Assembly: GCF_011355085.1 (NCBI RefSeq)
Contig: NZ_VXCP01000013.1
Location: 62,001 to 126,000 of the forward strand
Direction of reading: 5' to 3'
DNA: 64,000 nt
From: Pseudomonas akapageensis
GTDB taxonomy: Bacteria > Pseudomonadota > Gammaproteobacteria > Pseudomonadales > Pseudomonadaceae
Shown here: positions 15,737 to 24,839 of the stretch, piece after piece
Numbering within the stretch: the first letter of the stretch is position 1
Layout: each line of letters starts with the position of its first letter
Notes under the pieces: generated by a model
The model's input: the letters and a program-made list of their open reading frames with translations, nothing else
Database searches by the model: none
What the model was told of the DNA's origin: nothing
Position numbers and translations under genes: made by a program

Positions 15737-16627
15737 ATGCTTTGGAAGAAAGGCAGACGCAGCGACAACGTGGAAGACGTTCGCGGCGATGGCGGTATGG
15801 GCGGTGGCGGCGGCATGCGCATGGGCGGCAAGGGTTTGAGCCTGACCGCCGTGGTGGTGATCGTCGGCATCGGCCTGCTGACAGGGCAAGACCCGATGCA
15901 GATCCTCGGCCAATTGACCGGCCAGATGGGCCAGCAGACGGCACCGGTCGATAGCGGCCCGGGCAAGCCGCCGCCGGCCAATGATGAACAGGCCGAATTC
16001 GTGCGCAGCATCCTGGGTGACACCGAAGACACCTGGCGGCAGATCTTTCAGCAAGGCGGCAAGCAGTACAAGGACCCGATCCTCAAACTCTTCAGCGGGC
16101 AGGTGAACTCCGCCTGTGGGTTCGCCACCTCGGCCACCGGCCCCTTCTACTGCCCGGCCGACCAGGTGGTGTATCTGGACATGGAGTTCTTCCAGGAGAT
16201 GGAGCAACGTTTCAAGGCAGCCGGCGATTTTGCCCAGGCCTACGTGATTGCCCATGAAGTCGGTCATCACGTGCAGACCCTGCTCGGCGTCTCGGCCCGG
16301 GTCCAGTCCGCGCGCCAGCGCGGTGAACGCATGGAAGGCGACAATGGCTTGCTGGTACGTCAGGAGCTGCAGGCGGACTGCCTGGCGGGCGTCTGGGCCT
16401 ACCAGGCGCAGAAACGTCTCAACTGGCTGGAACCCGGCGATGTCGAGGAAGCCTTGAATGCGGCCAACGCCATCGGCGATGACCGCTTGCAGCAGCAGGG
16501 TCGCGGTCGCGTGGTACCCGATTCATTTACTCACGGCACCTCGGCCCAGCGTGTGCGCTGGTTCAAGACCGGTTTCGCCCAGGGTCAGGTCACCCAGTGC
16601 GATACCTTTGGGGCCGCAACCCTGTAA
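15737..16627 (+). CDS. Neutral zinc metallopeptidase, YpfJ family
   Basis: A 296-residue membrane-anchored protein. A polar N-terminus rich in Gly (residues 1-33) is followed by one transmembrane segment (about 34-52, LTAVVVIVGIGLL) and a putative metallopeptidase domain. The zinc motif HEVGHH in AYVIAHEVGHHVQTL is intact, with a downstream Glu-containing ADCLAGVWA segment as the likely third ligand. The family is widespread but physiologically undefined. GAGGAA precedes the ATG. It is divergent from pcaH and convergent with the HAD gene, so it stands as a single-gene unit. Confidence 0.88.
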   Translation: MLWKKGRRSDNVEDVRGDGGMGGGGGMRMGGKGLSLTAVVVIVGIGLLTGQDPMQILGQLTGQMGQQTAPVDSGPGKPPPANDEQAEFVRSILGDTEDTWRQIFQQGGKQYKDPILKLFSGQVNSACGFATSATGPFYCPADQVVYLDMEFFQEMEQRFKAAGDFAQAYVIAHEVGHHVQTLLGVSARVQSARQRGERMEGDNGLLVRQELQADCLAGVWAYQAQKRLNWLEPGDVEEALNAANAIGDDRLQQQGRGRVVPDSFTHGTSAQRVRWFKTGFAQGQVTQCDTFGAATL

Positions 16628-17218
16628 TCAGCCCAGCAGGCGTGACAAGGCTCGGCAATCGGCGGCGTGCCAATCGGTCAGTTCTGGCCAGGGATTGTCC
16701 GGCAGGTTGACCAGCACGGTGTGAGTACCGGCGGCACGCCCACAGTCCAGGTCGAAGCGATAGTCGCCGACCATCACCATGGAGCTGGTCGGAACCTCCC
16801 AGGCCTGGGCCAGCTTCAGCAGACCACCCGGATGGGGCTTGGGCGGCGCTTCATCACGGCCCAGCACATCGGCGGCGGCAAAGCAGTCGGCAATGCCGAT
16901 GGCCTCCAGGGTGATATGCGCCAACTCCCGCGCATTGCGCGTGAGAATGCCAAGGCGGCAGCCGCGGCCGGCCAATTCACGCACCAACTCCACAGCCCCG
17001 ACCGCAGGTCGCGAGGCCACCGCCAGGTCGCGCTCATGCTCCAGCAACCAGGCGTGCTTGGCCGCTGCCACATCCGCCGGCAGCGCCGCCAGGTGGGTGA
17101 GGATGTCGTGCTCGGGCGGAATGCCCAGCGCCTCGCGGATCGCGGCAAAATCATGCACGGCCACCGTCAGGGTGCCGTCCATGTCGAACACCCAGTGGCG
17201 AATGTCGGTCAGGCTCAT
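16628..17218 (-). CDS. HAD-superfamily phosphatase
   Basis: A 196-residue haloacid dehalogenase-like hydrolase. Motif I is DMDGTLT (near residue 12), motif II TRN in LGILTRNARE, motif III Lys in PPKPHPGG, and motif IV GDYRFDLDCGRAAG. It should be a cytoplasmic phosphatase for a small phosphorylated metabolite (phosphoglycolate-phosphatase-like), but the substrate is not clear. ATG 17218 overlaps the tesB stop as ATGA, which fixes the start and shows translational coupling; a longer frame upstream is not supported. Confidence 0.88.
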   Translation of the reverse strand: MSLTDIRHWVFDMDGTLTVAVHDFAAIREALGIPPEHDILTHLAALPADVAAAKHAWLLEHERDLAVASRPAVGAVELVRELAGRGCRLGILTRNARELAHITLEAIGIADCFAAADVLGRDEAPPKPHPGGLLKLAQAWEVPTSSMVMVGDYRFDLDCGRAAGTHTVLVNLPDNPWPELTDWHAADCRALSRLLG

Positions 17219-18084
17219 GCCCAGTCCTTGCGATGACGGATCAAGCCTTCCTGGGCCGAGGAAGCCACCAGCTGACCGGCGCGGTTGTAGATGCTGCCAC
17301 GGCAGAAACCGCGAGCATTGCCGGCCCATGGGCTGTCCATGGCATACAGCAGCCAATCGTCGGCGCGCAGGTCGTTATGGAACCACAGCGCGTGGTCGAG
17401 GCTGGCGATCTGCATATCCTTGTGCCACACCGATTTGCCGTGGGGCAGCAGCGAGGTGGTCAACAGGCCGAAGTCCGAGGCATAGGCGAGGATGTACTTG
17501 TGCAGCGCCGGCGAGTCGGCCAGCAAACCGTCGGCGCGAAACCAGGCGTACTTGATTGGATCACCGGCCACCGGGTTGTAAGGGTCTTTCTCGGTCACCG
17601 GGCGCACTTCGATCGGCTTGGCGCACAGCAACTTTTCACGCAGGTGCTCGGGCATCTGGTCGGCGATCTTTTCGAACAGTTCCAGTTCCGAGGGAAGGTT
17701 CTCCGGTCCGACGACCTGAGGCATCTGGCCCTGGTGCTCGAAACCTTCCTCGTCGTACTGAAAGGATGCACTGCAGGTAAAGATCGTCTGGCCCTTCTGC
17801 ACCGCCGTCACCCGACGTGTGCTGAAGCTGCCGCCATCGCGAACCCGGTCAACCTGGTACACCACCGGCAGGCTGGCGTCACCCGGACGCAGGAAATAGC
17901 CATGCAGCGAATGCACATGACGGTTGTCTTCTACCGTCTGGCTGGCAGCCGACAGCGATTGTCCCAACACCTGGCCGCCGTACAACTGGCGAAACCCCAG
18001 GTCCTGGCTGCGCCCGCGAAACAGGTTTTCCTCGATCGGTTCCAGGCTCAGCAAATCGACCAGATCGTCCAACACGTGGCTCAT
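17215..18084 (-). CDS. tesB: Acyl-CoA thioesterase II
   Basis: Hydrolyses medium- and long-chain acyl-CoA to free fatty acid and CoA. The 289-residue double-hotdog protein shows the TesB pattern: FRGRSQDLGFRQLYGGQVLG near the start, HSLHGYFLRPGD in the first hotdog, and ASLDHALWFH with catalytic Asp plus GSIYNRAGQLVAS in the second. Length equals that of E. coli TesB. AGGAGA lies before the ATG. It is co-transcribed with the HAD phosphatase through a 4-base overlap. Confidence 0.95.
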   Translation of the reverse strand: MSHVLDDLVDLLSLEPIEENLFRGRSQDLGFRQLYGGQVLGQSLSAASQTVEDNRHVHSLHGYFLRPGDASLPVVYQVDRVRDGGSFSTRRVTAVQKGQTIFTCSASFQYDEEGFEHQGQMPQVVGPENLPSELELFEKIADQMPEHLREKLLCAKPIEVRPVTEKDPYNPVAGDPIKYAWFRADGLLADSPALHKYILAYASDFGLLTTSLLPHGKSVWHKDMQIASLDHALWFHNDLRADDWLLYAMDSPWAGNARGFCRGSIYNRAGQLVASSAQEGLIRHRKDWA

Positions 18085-18199
18085 TCAAGATTCTCCTAAG
18101 CATGGATACGGTGGTCACCAGGGCATGCAGCGCGAGCATCGCTCAAGCGCCACTCCCCTCCTGCGCGACCTTGGGTGAAATCATACAGCCTTTTGACTT

Positions 18200-18769
18200 T
18201 CAGCCATGCAAGGTCTCCAGCCATTGCGCCCGGTTGATCCGGTACAACACATGGGGCCTGAGAGGATCGTGGGCGGGCAGCCGGGGATGATCGAAGTCAC
18301 CGGCAAAGTCGCGCTGCATGCCGATGGCCTGCATGACTTTCTGCGAAGGCAGGTTGCTCCAGGTGGTAAATGACACGACCTCTTCCAGCCCCAACTGACC
18401 AAAGGCGCAACGTAGAGAGGTCCACGCGGCCTCGCTGGCAAAGCCCTGCCCCCAATGCCGCCGGGCCAGGCGCCAGCCAATCTCCACCGCCGGCGTGAAG
18501 GCGGCATCGAAGCCGACGTTGAGCAGACCGGTAAAACCGATGAAGGCGCCGGTGTCATTGCGCTCCAGCGCCCACAGTCCGAAACCGTATTCAGCAAAAT
18601 GCCCGCGTATTCGCCCCATTAATGCCGCACATTCCAGCCGAGTCAGGGGGGCTGGAAAATAACGCATCACCTGGGGGTCGGCGCAGAGCGCGGCAAACTC
18701 GGTCAGGTCATCGTCGTGCCACTGGCGAAGCAGCAAGCGGGCGCTTTCGAGCTCAAGAATCGGGTTCAT
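18200..18769 (-). CDS. GNAT-family N-acetyltransferase (RimJ/RimL type)
   Basis: A 189-residue acetyltransferase of the RimJ/RimL-like group. It begins with the usual LESARLLLRQWHDDD segment; the acetyl-CoA loop is RRHWGQGFASEA, followed by VSFTTWSNLPSQKVMQAIGMQ. The acceptor is unknown. ATG 18769 is chosen because GGAGG stands nine bases upstream; an in-frame TTG six bases earlier is less likely. It is divergent from the deacetylase-like gene. Confidence 0.88.
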   Translation of the reverse strand: MNPILELESARLLLRQWHDDDLTEFAALCADPQVMRYFPAPLTRLECAALMGRIRGHFAEYGFGLWALERNDTGAFIGFTGLLNVGFDAAFTPAVEIGWRLARRHWGQGFASEAAWTSLRCAFGQLGLEEVVSFTTWSNLPSQKVMQAIGMQRDFAGDFDHPRLPAHDPLRPHVLYRINRAQWLETLHG

Positions 18770-18867
18770 GCTCAAGGTCCTCCGTCGATCTCAATTGAGT
18801 GTAAGCGCTGGCCTGCAAAGGGCAGCAACTGGCAAGATTCAGATCCGGGTCCCGCTTTGTAACTTCC

Positions 18868-19779
18868 ATGCCGCTGCCACTGATCTACCACGACGACTAC
18901 AGTCCGGCGTTTCCTGCCGAACACCGCTTCCCGATGGACAAATTCCGTCTGTTGCACGATCACCTGATTGACAGCGGACTGACCACCGAGCAGGCACTGC
19001 TGCGCCCGGAAATCTGCCCCGTCGACATCCTTGCCCTGGCCCATGACCCGGCCTACATCGCCCGCTACATGAACGGCGAGCTGGCACGCGAAGACCAGCG
19101 CCGCCTTGGCCTGCCCTGGAGCGAAGCCCTGGCCCGGCGCACCGTGCGCGCCGTTGGCGGTTCGCTGCTGGCGGCCGAACAGGCATTGAAGCACGGGCTG
19201 GCCTGCCACCTGGCGGGCGGCACCCATCATGCTCATTATGACCACCCGGCCGGTTTTTGCATTTTCAACGACCTGGCGGTGATCAGTCGTTACTTGCTGG
19301 AAAGCGGCCGGGTCAGTCGGGTGCTGATCTTCGACTGTGACGTTCACCAGGGCGATGGCACCGCACGCATCCTGGAAAACACCCCGGACGCCATTACCGT
19401 ATCCCTGCACTGCCAGCAGAATTTTCCGGCACGCAAGGCGCAGAGCGATTGGGATATCCCTCTGCACCGGGGCATGGGCGATCACGAATACCTCAAGGTG
19501 GTCGATGATGCCCTGAACTATCTGTTACCGCTGTATAAGCCTGATCTGGTGCTGTATGACGCCGGTGTGGATGTACACAAGGATGATGCCCTGGGTTACC
19601 TGCAATTGACTGACGCAGGTGTCGCCGCCCGCGACGAAAGCGTACTGCGCCATTGCCTGGGTCGGGATATTCCAGTGGTCGGGTTGATTGGCGGGGGTTA
19701 CAGCAAGGACCGGGTCGCCCTGGCCCGCCGCCACGGGATCCTGCATCACAGCGCCCAACGGGTGTGGCAAAACATGTAG
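18868..19779 (+). CDS. Histone-deacetylase-superfamily hydrolase
   Basis: A 303-residue bacterial class II-like deacetylase. The paired histidines are in GGTHHAHYDHPAG, the metal Asp and His in FDCDVHQGDGTA, a second metal Asp in YDAGVDVHKDDALG, and the terminal Gly-rich loop in LIGGGYSKD. Bacterial members deacetylate acetoin-related compounds, polyamines or acyl-lysine; the substrate here cannot be assigned. The protein lacks a signal sequence. It stands alone, followed after about 160 bases by the BaiN-like gene. Confidence 0.9.
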   Translation: MPLPLIYHDDYSPAFPAEHRFPMDKFRLLHDHLIDSGLTTEQALLRPEICPVDILALAHDPAYIARYMNGELAREDQRRLGLPWSEALARRTVRAVGGSLLAAEQALKHGLACHLAGGTHHAHYDHPAGFCIFNDLAVISRYLLESGRVSRVLIFDCDVHQGDGTARILENTPDAITVSLHCQQNFPARKAQSDWDIPLHRGMGDHEYLKVVDDALNYLLPLYKPDLVLYDAGVDVHKDDALGYLQLTDAGVAARDESVLRHCLGRDIPVVGLIGGGYSKDRVALARRHGILHHSAQRVWQNM

Positions 19780-20787
19780 TTACCCACACTGGCTGTGGAG
19801 CCGCCTGTGGATAACCTGAGCGAAAGCCCGTTCAGGCCTTACAGGCTCTGCCCTGCAGCGTGCTGTACGTTTTTTGCTCACTGCCTTCCTGCATTCGCCT
19901 CAGGTACAATCGGCGGCTTATTTCCGCTACTTGCAGCCCGCCATGACCCCTACCATACCCCTCCGCTCTTCCCACGTGATTGTCATTGGTGGCGGCCCGG
20001 CCGGCCTGATGGCGGCAGAAGTGCTGAGCCTTGCGGGGGTGAAGGTCGACCTGTACGACAGCATGCCTTCGGTAGGACGCAAGTTCCTCCTGGCGGGCGT
20101 GGGCGGCATGAACATTACCCACTCCGAAGCCTACCCGGCGTTCGTCTCCCGCTATGCCGAACGGGCTGATCGAATTGCGCCCCTGCTCGAAGACTTCGAT
20201 GCCGAGCGCCTGTGCCAGTGGATTCACGGCCTGGGCATCGACACCTTCGTCGGCAGCTCCGGAAGGGTCTTCCCCACCGACATGAAAGCTGCACCGCTGC
20301 TGCGAGCCTGGCTCAAGCGCCTGCGCGATGCCGGTGTAGTTATCCACACCCGCCATCGCTGGCTCGGCTGGAATGACGACGGTTCAATGCGCATCGCTTA
20401 TCCACAGGGCGAGTTGGCACTCAAGGCCGACGCTGTGGTGCTGGCCTTGGGCGGCGGCAGTTGGGCACGGCTGGGGTCCGACGCGGCCTGGCTGCCCTGG
20501 TTGCAGGCAAAGGGTGTCGCCGTGAAGCCGTTGCAACCGGCCAACAGCGGCTTTGAAGTACAAGCCTGGAGCCCTTTGCTGCGCGACAAGTTTGCCGGCG
20601 CGCCGCTGAAGAACATTGCCTTGAGCCTCAAGGACCAGCCGCCACGACTGGGCGAATGCGTGCTGACGTCTGGCGGGTTGGAGGGCAGCCTGGTCTATGC
20701 CCTGTCGGCGCAGATACGCGAGCAGATCAACCTGACCGGCAGCGCCACGCTGGCCCTGGATCTATTGCCAGGCAAGCCTGTGGATAA
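19780..20787. other. Cluster of DnaA boxes
   Basis: Four exact copies of the consensus 9-mer TTATCCACA occur within 1 kb: 19806-19814 (minus), 20340-20348 (plus), 20398-20406 (plus) and 20779-20787 (minus), with a one-mismatch copy TTACCCACA at 19780-19788. I noticed no other exact copy in the window, though the reading was not exhaustive. Two lie in the spacer (one exact, one imperfect) and the rest inside the flavoprotein gene. The density recalls DnaA-titrating loci such as E. coli datA; function here is inference. Confidence 0.55.
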
Positions 20788-21178
20788 AATCGAAGCGGCC
20801 TTGAACAAGCCACGCGGTTCACGTTCGATGGCCAAGCACCTGCACAATCAGTTGGGACTCGATGGGGTGAAGGCAGCCTTGTTGCGTGAGTTGACCAGCA
20901 AAGAGACCTTTGCCGATGTGCAGCAACTGGCCAGGGCGATCAAGGCGCTGCCGGTGACACTGGTACGCCCGCGGCCTTTGGACGAGGCAATCAGCACGGC
21001 AGGAGGCGTGGCGTTCGAGGGGCTGGATGAACGGTTGATGCTCGAGCAGGTGCCGGGGGTGTTTTGTGCGGGGGAGATGCTGGATTGGGAGGCGCCGACC
21101 GGGGGGTATTTGCTGACGGCGTGTTTTGCCAGTGGGCGCAAGGCGGGGTTGGGGGTTTTGCAGTGGTTGCGGCGGTGA
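19943..21178 (+). CDS. BaiN/HI0933-like FAD/NAD(P)-dependent oxidoreductase (TIGR03862 type)
   Basis: A 411-residue flavoprotein. The FAD-binding GGGPAGLMAAEVLS lies at about 15-30, followed by GRKFLLAGVGGMNITHSE, the hallmark of the HI0933/BaiN group. The middle domain carries SSGRVFPTDMKAAPLL, and the C-terminus closes with TAGGVAFEGLD and FCAGEMLDWEAPTGGYLLTACFASG, split here as CAGEMLDWEAPTGGYLL. The reaction is unknown; relatives reduce steroid double bonds. ATG 19943 follows shortly after a spacer with DnaA boxes. The protein is probably cytosolic. A REP element follows the stop. Confidence 0.88.
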   Translation: MTPTIPLRSSHVIVIGGGPAGLMAAEVLSLAGVKVDLYDSMPSVGRKFLLAGVGGMNITHSEAYPAFVSRYAERADRIAPLLEDFDAERLCQWIHGLGIDTFVGSSGRVFPTDMKAAPLLRAWLKRLRDAGVVIHTRHRWLGWNDDGSMRIAYPQGELALKADAVVLALGGGSWARLGSDAAWLPWLQAKGVAVKPLQPANSGFEVQAWSPLLRDKFAGAPLKNIALSLKDQPPRLGECVLTSGGLEGSLVYALSAQIREQINLTGSATLALDLLPGKPVDKIEAALNKPRGSRSMAKHLHNQLGLDGVKAALLRELTSKETFADVQQLARAIKALPVTLVRPRPLDEAISTAGGVAFEGLDERLMLEQVPGVFCAGEMLDWEAPTGGYLLTACFASGRKAGLGVLQWLRR

Positions 21179-21206
21179 GCCGTTTTACGGCCGTGACACG
21201 GTCGGC

Positions 21207-21246
21207 GTAGCCGCTGCCGCAGGCTGCGCTCGACCGCATCGCGGTC
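21207..21246. repeat. Single REP with adjoining hairpin
   Basis: GTAGCCGCTGCCGCAGGCTG begins at 21207 and is followed by CGACCGC-ATC-GCGGTCG (21230-21246). It is the same REP family as at 8146 and 43316 and lies between the convergent flavoprotein and rhlE genes, where it may help end both transcripts. Confidence 0.7.
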
Positions 21247-21261
21247 GCAAAATCGCAAAAA

Positions 21262-22593
21262 TTATGGCTTGCGCTTACGCGGCCCCGTATTGAACACCGG
21301 CACCTTGCGCACCGGCTTGACCGCCGGCGTCTCGGCCACCGTGTCCCCGCTGTCCATCCACCGTCCCAGGCTTTTCTTGCCGCCGGATTCCTTGGGTTTC
21401 TTCGGCTTCTTCGGCTTCTTCAACACCTGGCCCGTGGCATCGGTCAGCGGTACCCGGTGCTCCGGCACGAAATCAGGCTCTTCGTGACGCGGCAACGTCT
21501 TGCGGGTTAGCATTTCAATGGCCGAGAGCAATTGCACTTCATCGGCACACACCAGTGAGATCGCTTCGCCGGTCGAGCCTGCACGGCCGGTACGACCGAT
21601 GCGGTGGATGTAGTCCTCGGCCACGATCGGCAGGTCGAAATTGACCACCAGTGGCAAGTCTTCGATGTCCAGACCACGCGCAGCCACGTCGGTGGCCACC
21701 AGGATCTGCGTCTCGCGCGCCTTGAAACTGTCCAGCGCCCGTTGGCGCGTGGCCTGGGGCTTGTCGCCATGGATACCGTCGGCATTCACGCCCTGGCCTT
21801 GCAGGCGTTCGACCAGTTGATCGACCCCGTTGCGGGTCTTGGCGAACACCAGCACCTGTTTCCAGCGTTGCTTGCGCAGCAGGTGGCTGAACAGTTCGGG
21901 CTTGCGTTTCTTGTCGACCGGCACCACCCACTGCTTGACGGTACTGGCCGCTTCGTTGCGCGGGCTGACTTCGACACTCAGTGGATCATCGAGCATTTGC
22001 CCGGCCAGCAATCGAATCGGGTCGGAGAAGGTCGCGGAGAACAGCAAGGTCTGGCGCCGCTTGGGCAATGCGGCGTAGATATCGCGCAGCTCTTCGGAAA
22101 AGCCCAGGTCGAGCATGCGGTCGGCCTCATCGAGCACCAATGCCTGCAACTGGGAAAACTTCACGGCGTTCTGCCGGTACAGATCGAGCAGACGCCCAGG
22201 GGTCGCCACCAGCAGGTCGACGCCCCTGCGCAGCTTCATCATCTGCGGATTGATGCTGACGCCGCCATAGACCGCGTAAGTGCTCAGCGGCAAGTGTTCG
22301 GCATATTCCTGGATATTGGCATGCACCTGTTCGGCCAGCTCGCGGGTCGGCACCAGTACCAGCGCACGCACCGAATTGCTGGCGACCTTGGCCCCTTCCA
22401 TCGTCAGGCGTTGCAACAGCGGCAAGGCAAAGCCGGCGGTCTTGCCGGTGCCGGTCTGCGCGGCCGCCATCAGATCGCGCCCGGCCAGCACGGCCGGAAT
22501 CGCTTGCGCCTGCACCGGGGTCGGCGTGTTGTAGCCAAGGGTTTGCAGGGCGCGCAGCAAGGGTTCAATCAGGCCAAGTTTGGCGAATGTCAT
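21262..22593 (-). CDS. rhlE: DEAD-box ATP-dependent RNA helicase
   Basis: Unwinds RNA in the cytoplasm, linked in relatives to RNA decay, ribosome assembly and cold growth. The 443-residue protein opens with the Q motif (MTFAKLGLIEPLL, GYNTPTPVQAQAI). Motif I is AQTGTGKT, Ia PTRELA, II DEAD in VLDEADRMLDLGF, III SAT, V ATDVAARGLDIE and VI HRIGRTGRAG. A short basic tail (KKPKKPKKPKE onward) is a likely RNA contact. ATG 22593 is chosen since the sequence from there matches the RhlE N-terminus; nine extra upstream codons are not supported. Confidence 0.93.
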   Translation of the reverse strand: MTFAKLGLIEPLLRALQTLGYNTPTPVQAQAIPAVLAGRDLMAAAQTGTGKTAGFALPLLQRLTMEGAKVASNSVRALVLVPTRELAEQVHANIQEYAEHLPLSTYAVYGGVSINPQMMKLRRGVDLLVATPGRLLDLYRQNAVKFSQLQALVLDEADRMLDLGFSEELRDIYAALPKRRQTLLFSATFSDPIRLLAGQMLDDPLSVEVSPRNEAASTVKQWVVPVDKKRKPELFSHLLRKQRWKQVLVFAKTRNGVDQLVERLQGQGVNADGIHGDKPQATRQRALDSFKARETQILVATDVAARGLDIEDLPLVVNFDLPIVAEDYIHRIGRTGRAGSTGEAISLVCADEVQLLSAIEMLTRKTLPRHEEPDFVPEHRVPLTDATGQVLKKPKKPKKPKESGGKKSLGRWMDSGDTVAETPAVKPVRKVPVFNTGPRKRKP

Positions 22594-22648
22594 GGAAATA
22601 CCATCAAAGGAGTTCAGCAATGCGCGCAGTTTACCTTGTCCGCAGCTC

Positions 22649-23530
22649 TTACTGCTTGCGCCATTGCGGCAGACCGATCAACACCACCGCACCGATGATC
22701 ACCGCCATGGCCAGGCATTCCGCGACGCCGATCTGCTCGCCGGCGAATACGATACCCAGCAAGACCGCCACGGCGGGGTTCACGTAGGCGTAGCTGGTCG
22801 CTGCCGCCGGGCGCACATTCTTCAGCAGGTACCCGTAGGCACTGAAGGCCAGGATCGAACCGAAGAACACCAGATACGCCAGTGCGCCCCAGCCTGCCGC
22901 CGTTGGCATCTGCACCATGCGCTCGCCACTCAGGCCACTGCCGATCAACAGTGCGACGCCACCGACGAGCATTTCCGCTGCGCTGGCCATGGGCCCCTGA
23001 GGCAACGGCAGGTGTTTGCTCCAGATCGAGCCAAAGGCCCAGGATGCGGCGGCGAACAGGATCATTGCGGCCCCCAGTGGACTGGACTGCAGGTTCGAGC
23101 CCAGGTTGAGCAAGGCGATACCGACCAGCCCGAGCACGATCCCGGCCCATTCCAGACGGGTATTGCGATGCCCCCAGAACAGCCCGAACAGCAGCGTGAA
23201 CAACGGCACCGTCGCCACCGCCAATGCCGCCACGCCCGAGGCGACCCCGATATGTTCGGCCACCGTCACCCCGCCGTTGCCGCAGCTGAGCAACAGCACA
23301 CCGATCATCCCCGCTGCCTTCCACTGCGGCCAGGTGGGTGCCGGCACGCCGCGCCAGCGCAAAAAGCCATACAACAGGGTCCCGGCAATCACGAAACGGA
23401 TCCCGGCCATCAGCAACGGCGGCCAGGATTCGACGCCGATGCGAATGACCAGATAGGTCGAACCCCAGACCAGGTACAACGCAAGGAAGGCGCCGATCAA
23501 CACCAGCGGAAAACGACGAGAGGGAGGCAT
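22649..23530 (-). CDS. yedA: DMT/EamA-family exporter, YedA-like
   Basis: A 293-residue inner-membrane protein with about ten hydrophobic segments in two EamA repeats (ALYLVWGSTYLVIRIGVES in the first, FAAASWAFGSIWSKHLPLP in the second, then TSYAYVNPAVAVLLG). These phrases are typical of the YedA subgroup of drug/metabolite exporters. The substrate is unknown. It precedes rhlE on the same strand by 55 bases, but the two are probably separate units. The product resembles, but is not closely related to, the DMT protein encoded at 8232. Confidence 0.85.
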   Translation of the reverse strand: MPPSRRFPLVLIGAFLALYLVWGSTYLVIRIGVESWPPLLMAGIRFVIAGTLLYGFLRWRGVPAPTWPQWKAAGMIGVLLLSCGNGGVTVAEHIGVASGVAALAVATVPLFTLLFGLFWGHRNTRLEWAGIVLGLVGIALLNLGSNLQSSPLGAAMILFAAASWAFGSIWSKHLPLPQGPMASAAEMLVGGVALLIGSGLSGERMVQMPTAAGWGALAYLVFFGSILAFSAYGYLLKNVRPAAATSYAYVNPAVAVLLGIVFAGEQIGVAECLAMAVIIGAVVLIGLPQWRKQ

Positions 23531-23589
23531 GCAAAGCTCTGAGCAATTTATTGGGGCAGTAGTGTAGAACGGGTGACGGCAAGAAAAAT

Positions 23590-24198
23590 TTAGCCGCGAT
23601 GACGTTTGAGCGCTTCACCGATCTTCGCTGCCGGCACCTTTTGCAGGCTGCACAGCAACTGGTGCGAGACCGCGCCCAGGCCGTGGGTCTGGCGCAATTC
23701 GGTAGCCAGGTGCTGGGCCAGGTTGGCGGCCATCTCGGCATCGGCCATGGCCCGGTGCGCCTTGCCGGTGTCGGGCAGGTTGGCCCAGCGGGTCAGGGTG
23801 CCGAGCTTGTGATTCGGTGCGCCGGGCATCAGCCGCCGCGCCAGCAGCATCGAACAGGCAAAACTCTGGCTGCGGCTGCGCTTGATCTGCGCCAGCTCGA
23901 AGTCCCAGAACTTCTGGTCGAATGAGGCGTTGTGCGCCAGCAAGGGCGTGTCGCCGACAAACTCGGCCACTTCATTCATGACCTGGGCCACGGGCGGTGC
24001 GCTGCGCACCATCGCGGTGGTGATACCGGTCAGACTGGCGACGAAGCCAGGCACCGGCACGCCGGCATTCATCAGGCTCTGGTAGCGCTCGACAATGCGC
24101 CCCTGCTCGAGCATGACCACGGCGATTTCAGTGGCGCGGCAATGCGCGCCCGGGGAGATTCCGGTGGTCTCGAAGTCGATGACGGCAATACGTTCCAA
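23590..24198 (-). CDS. DEDDh 3'-5' exonuclease
   Basis: A 202-residue exonuclease resembling the DNA polymerase III epsilon proofreading domain. Exo I is IAVIDFETTG (Asp, Glu), Exo II has Asp in LLAHNASFDQKF, and Exo III is KAHRAMADAEMAA with the catalytic His and final Asp. It likely trims DNA or RNA 3' ends; epsilon itself is longer and carries a polymerase-binding tail absent here. The start is TTG at 24198 with GAGG upstream; no ATG fits because Exo I lies at residues 4-12. It follows the NYN gene by about 24 bases, likely one operon. Confidence 0.85.
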   Translation of the reverse strand: MERIAVIDFETTGISPGAHCRATEIAVVMLEQGRIVERYQSLMNAGVPVPGFVASLTGITTAMVRSAPPVAQVMNEVAEFVGDTPLLAHNASFDQKFWDFELAQIKRSRSQSFACSMLLARRLMPGAPNHKLGTLTRWANLPDTGKAHRAMADAEMAANLAQHLATELRQTHGLGAVSHQLLCSLQKVPAAKIGEALKRHRG

Positions 24199-24222
24199 AC
24201 GGCTAAAACCTCAAAAAAAGAC

Positions 24223-24702
24223 TTAATTTTTCAACAACAAGGCGCCTTCAATCGGCACATAGCGGGTGGCAGCGCGAATCAGCGAGTTGGCGGTCAGGCC
24301 CGGAACGCCATAGGCCACCGCTTCAACGCCATGCTTGCTTATGATGCGCTCGAGCAAGAGGTCAAAATCGCCATCGCCGGAAGCCAGCACCACTTCATCG
24401 ACGTGATCGGCGGCGTCCATGATATCGATAGTGATGCCCACGTCCCAATCGCCCTTGGCCGATCCATCGCTGCGCTGGATATAGGGCTTGAGTTTGACCG
24501 TGAAGCCCAGGTTGCGCAGGATCTGCTGGAATTGCTGCTGCTTGCTGTCGCCGCGATCGATGGCATAAGCGTAGGCCTCTACTATCTGCCCGCGCTGACT
24601 GATATCGGCCCACAAGGCCGCGTAATTGAAGTGGCAGCCGTAAGCCTGACGCACGGTGTAGTAGAGGTTTTGTACATCGGCGAACACTGCTATTTTTTTC
24701 AC
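24223..24702 (-). CDS. NYN-domain (LabA/DUF88) putative ribonuclease
   Basis: A 159-residue single-domain NYN protein of the PIN-like nuclease fold. Acidic metal-site residues are visible in IAVFADVQNLYY, GDWDVGITIDIMD and VVLASGDGDFDLLLE. Such proteins are thought to cleave RNA; no partner domain is present. The start codon is GTG at 24702 with AGAGGA seven bases upstream. It shares an operon with the exonuclease gene, which suggests a nucleic-acid processing pair, although no function has been fixed for this combination. Confidence 0.82.
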   Translation of the reverse strand: MKKIAVFADVQNLYYTVRQAYGCHFNYAALWADISQRGQIVEAYAYAIDRGDSKQQQFQQILRNLGFTVKLKPYIQRSDGSAKGDWDVGITIDIMDAADHVDEVVLASGDGDFDLLLERIISKHGVEAVAYGVPGLTANSLIRAATRYVPIEGALLLKN

Positions 24703-24839
24703 CGCACATCCTCTCTGGCGCCGAGGCGCTCCAGCTGGCCGCTGATACTCAGGGCCGATTCGGCGCCCAGTATGCCAGCCTCAAGGTCTGTACTGTGAAA
24801 ATCGGGTGCAGGAACTGCACCCGAACGTCGGTAAACGGA

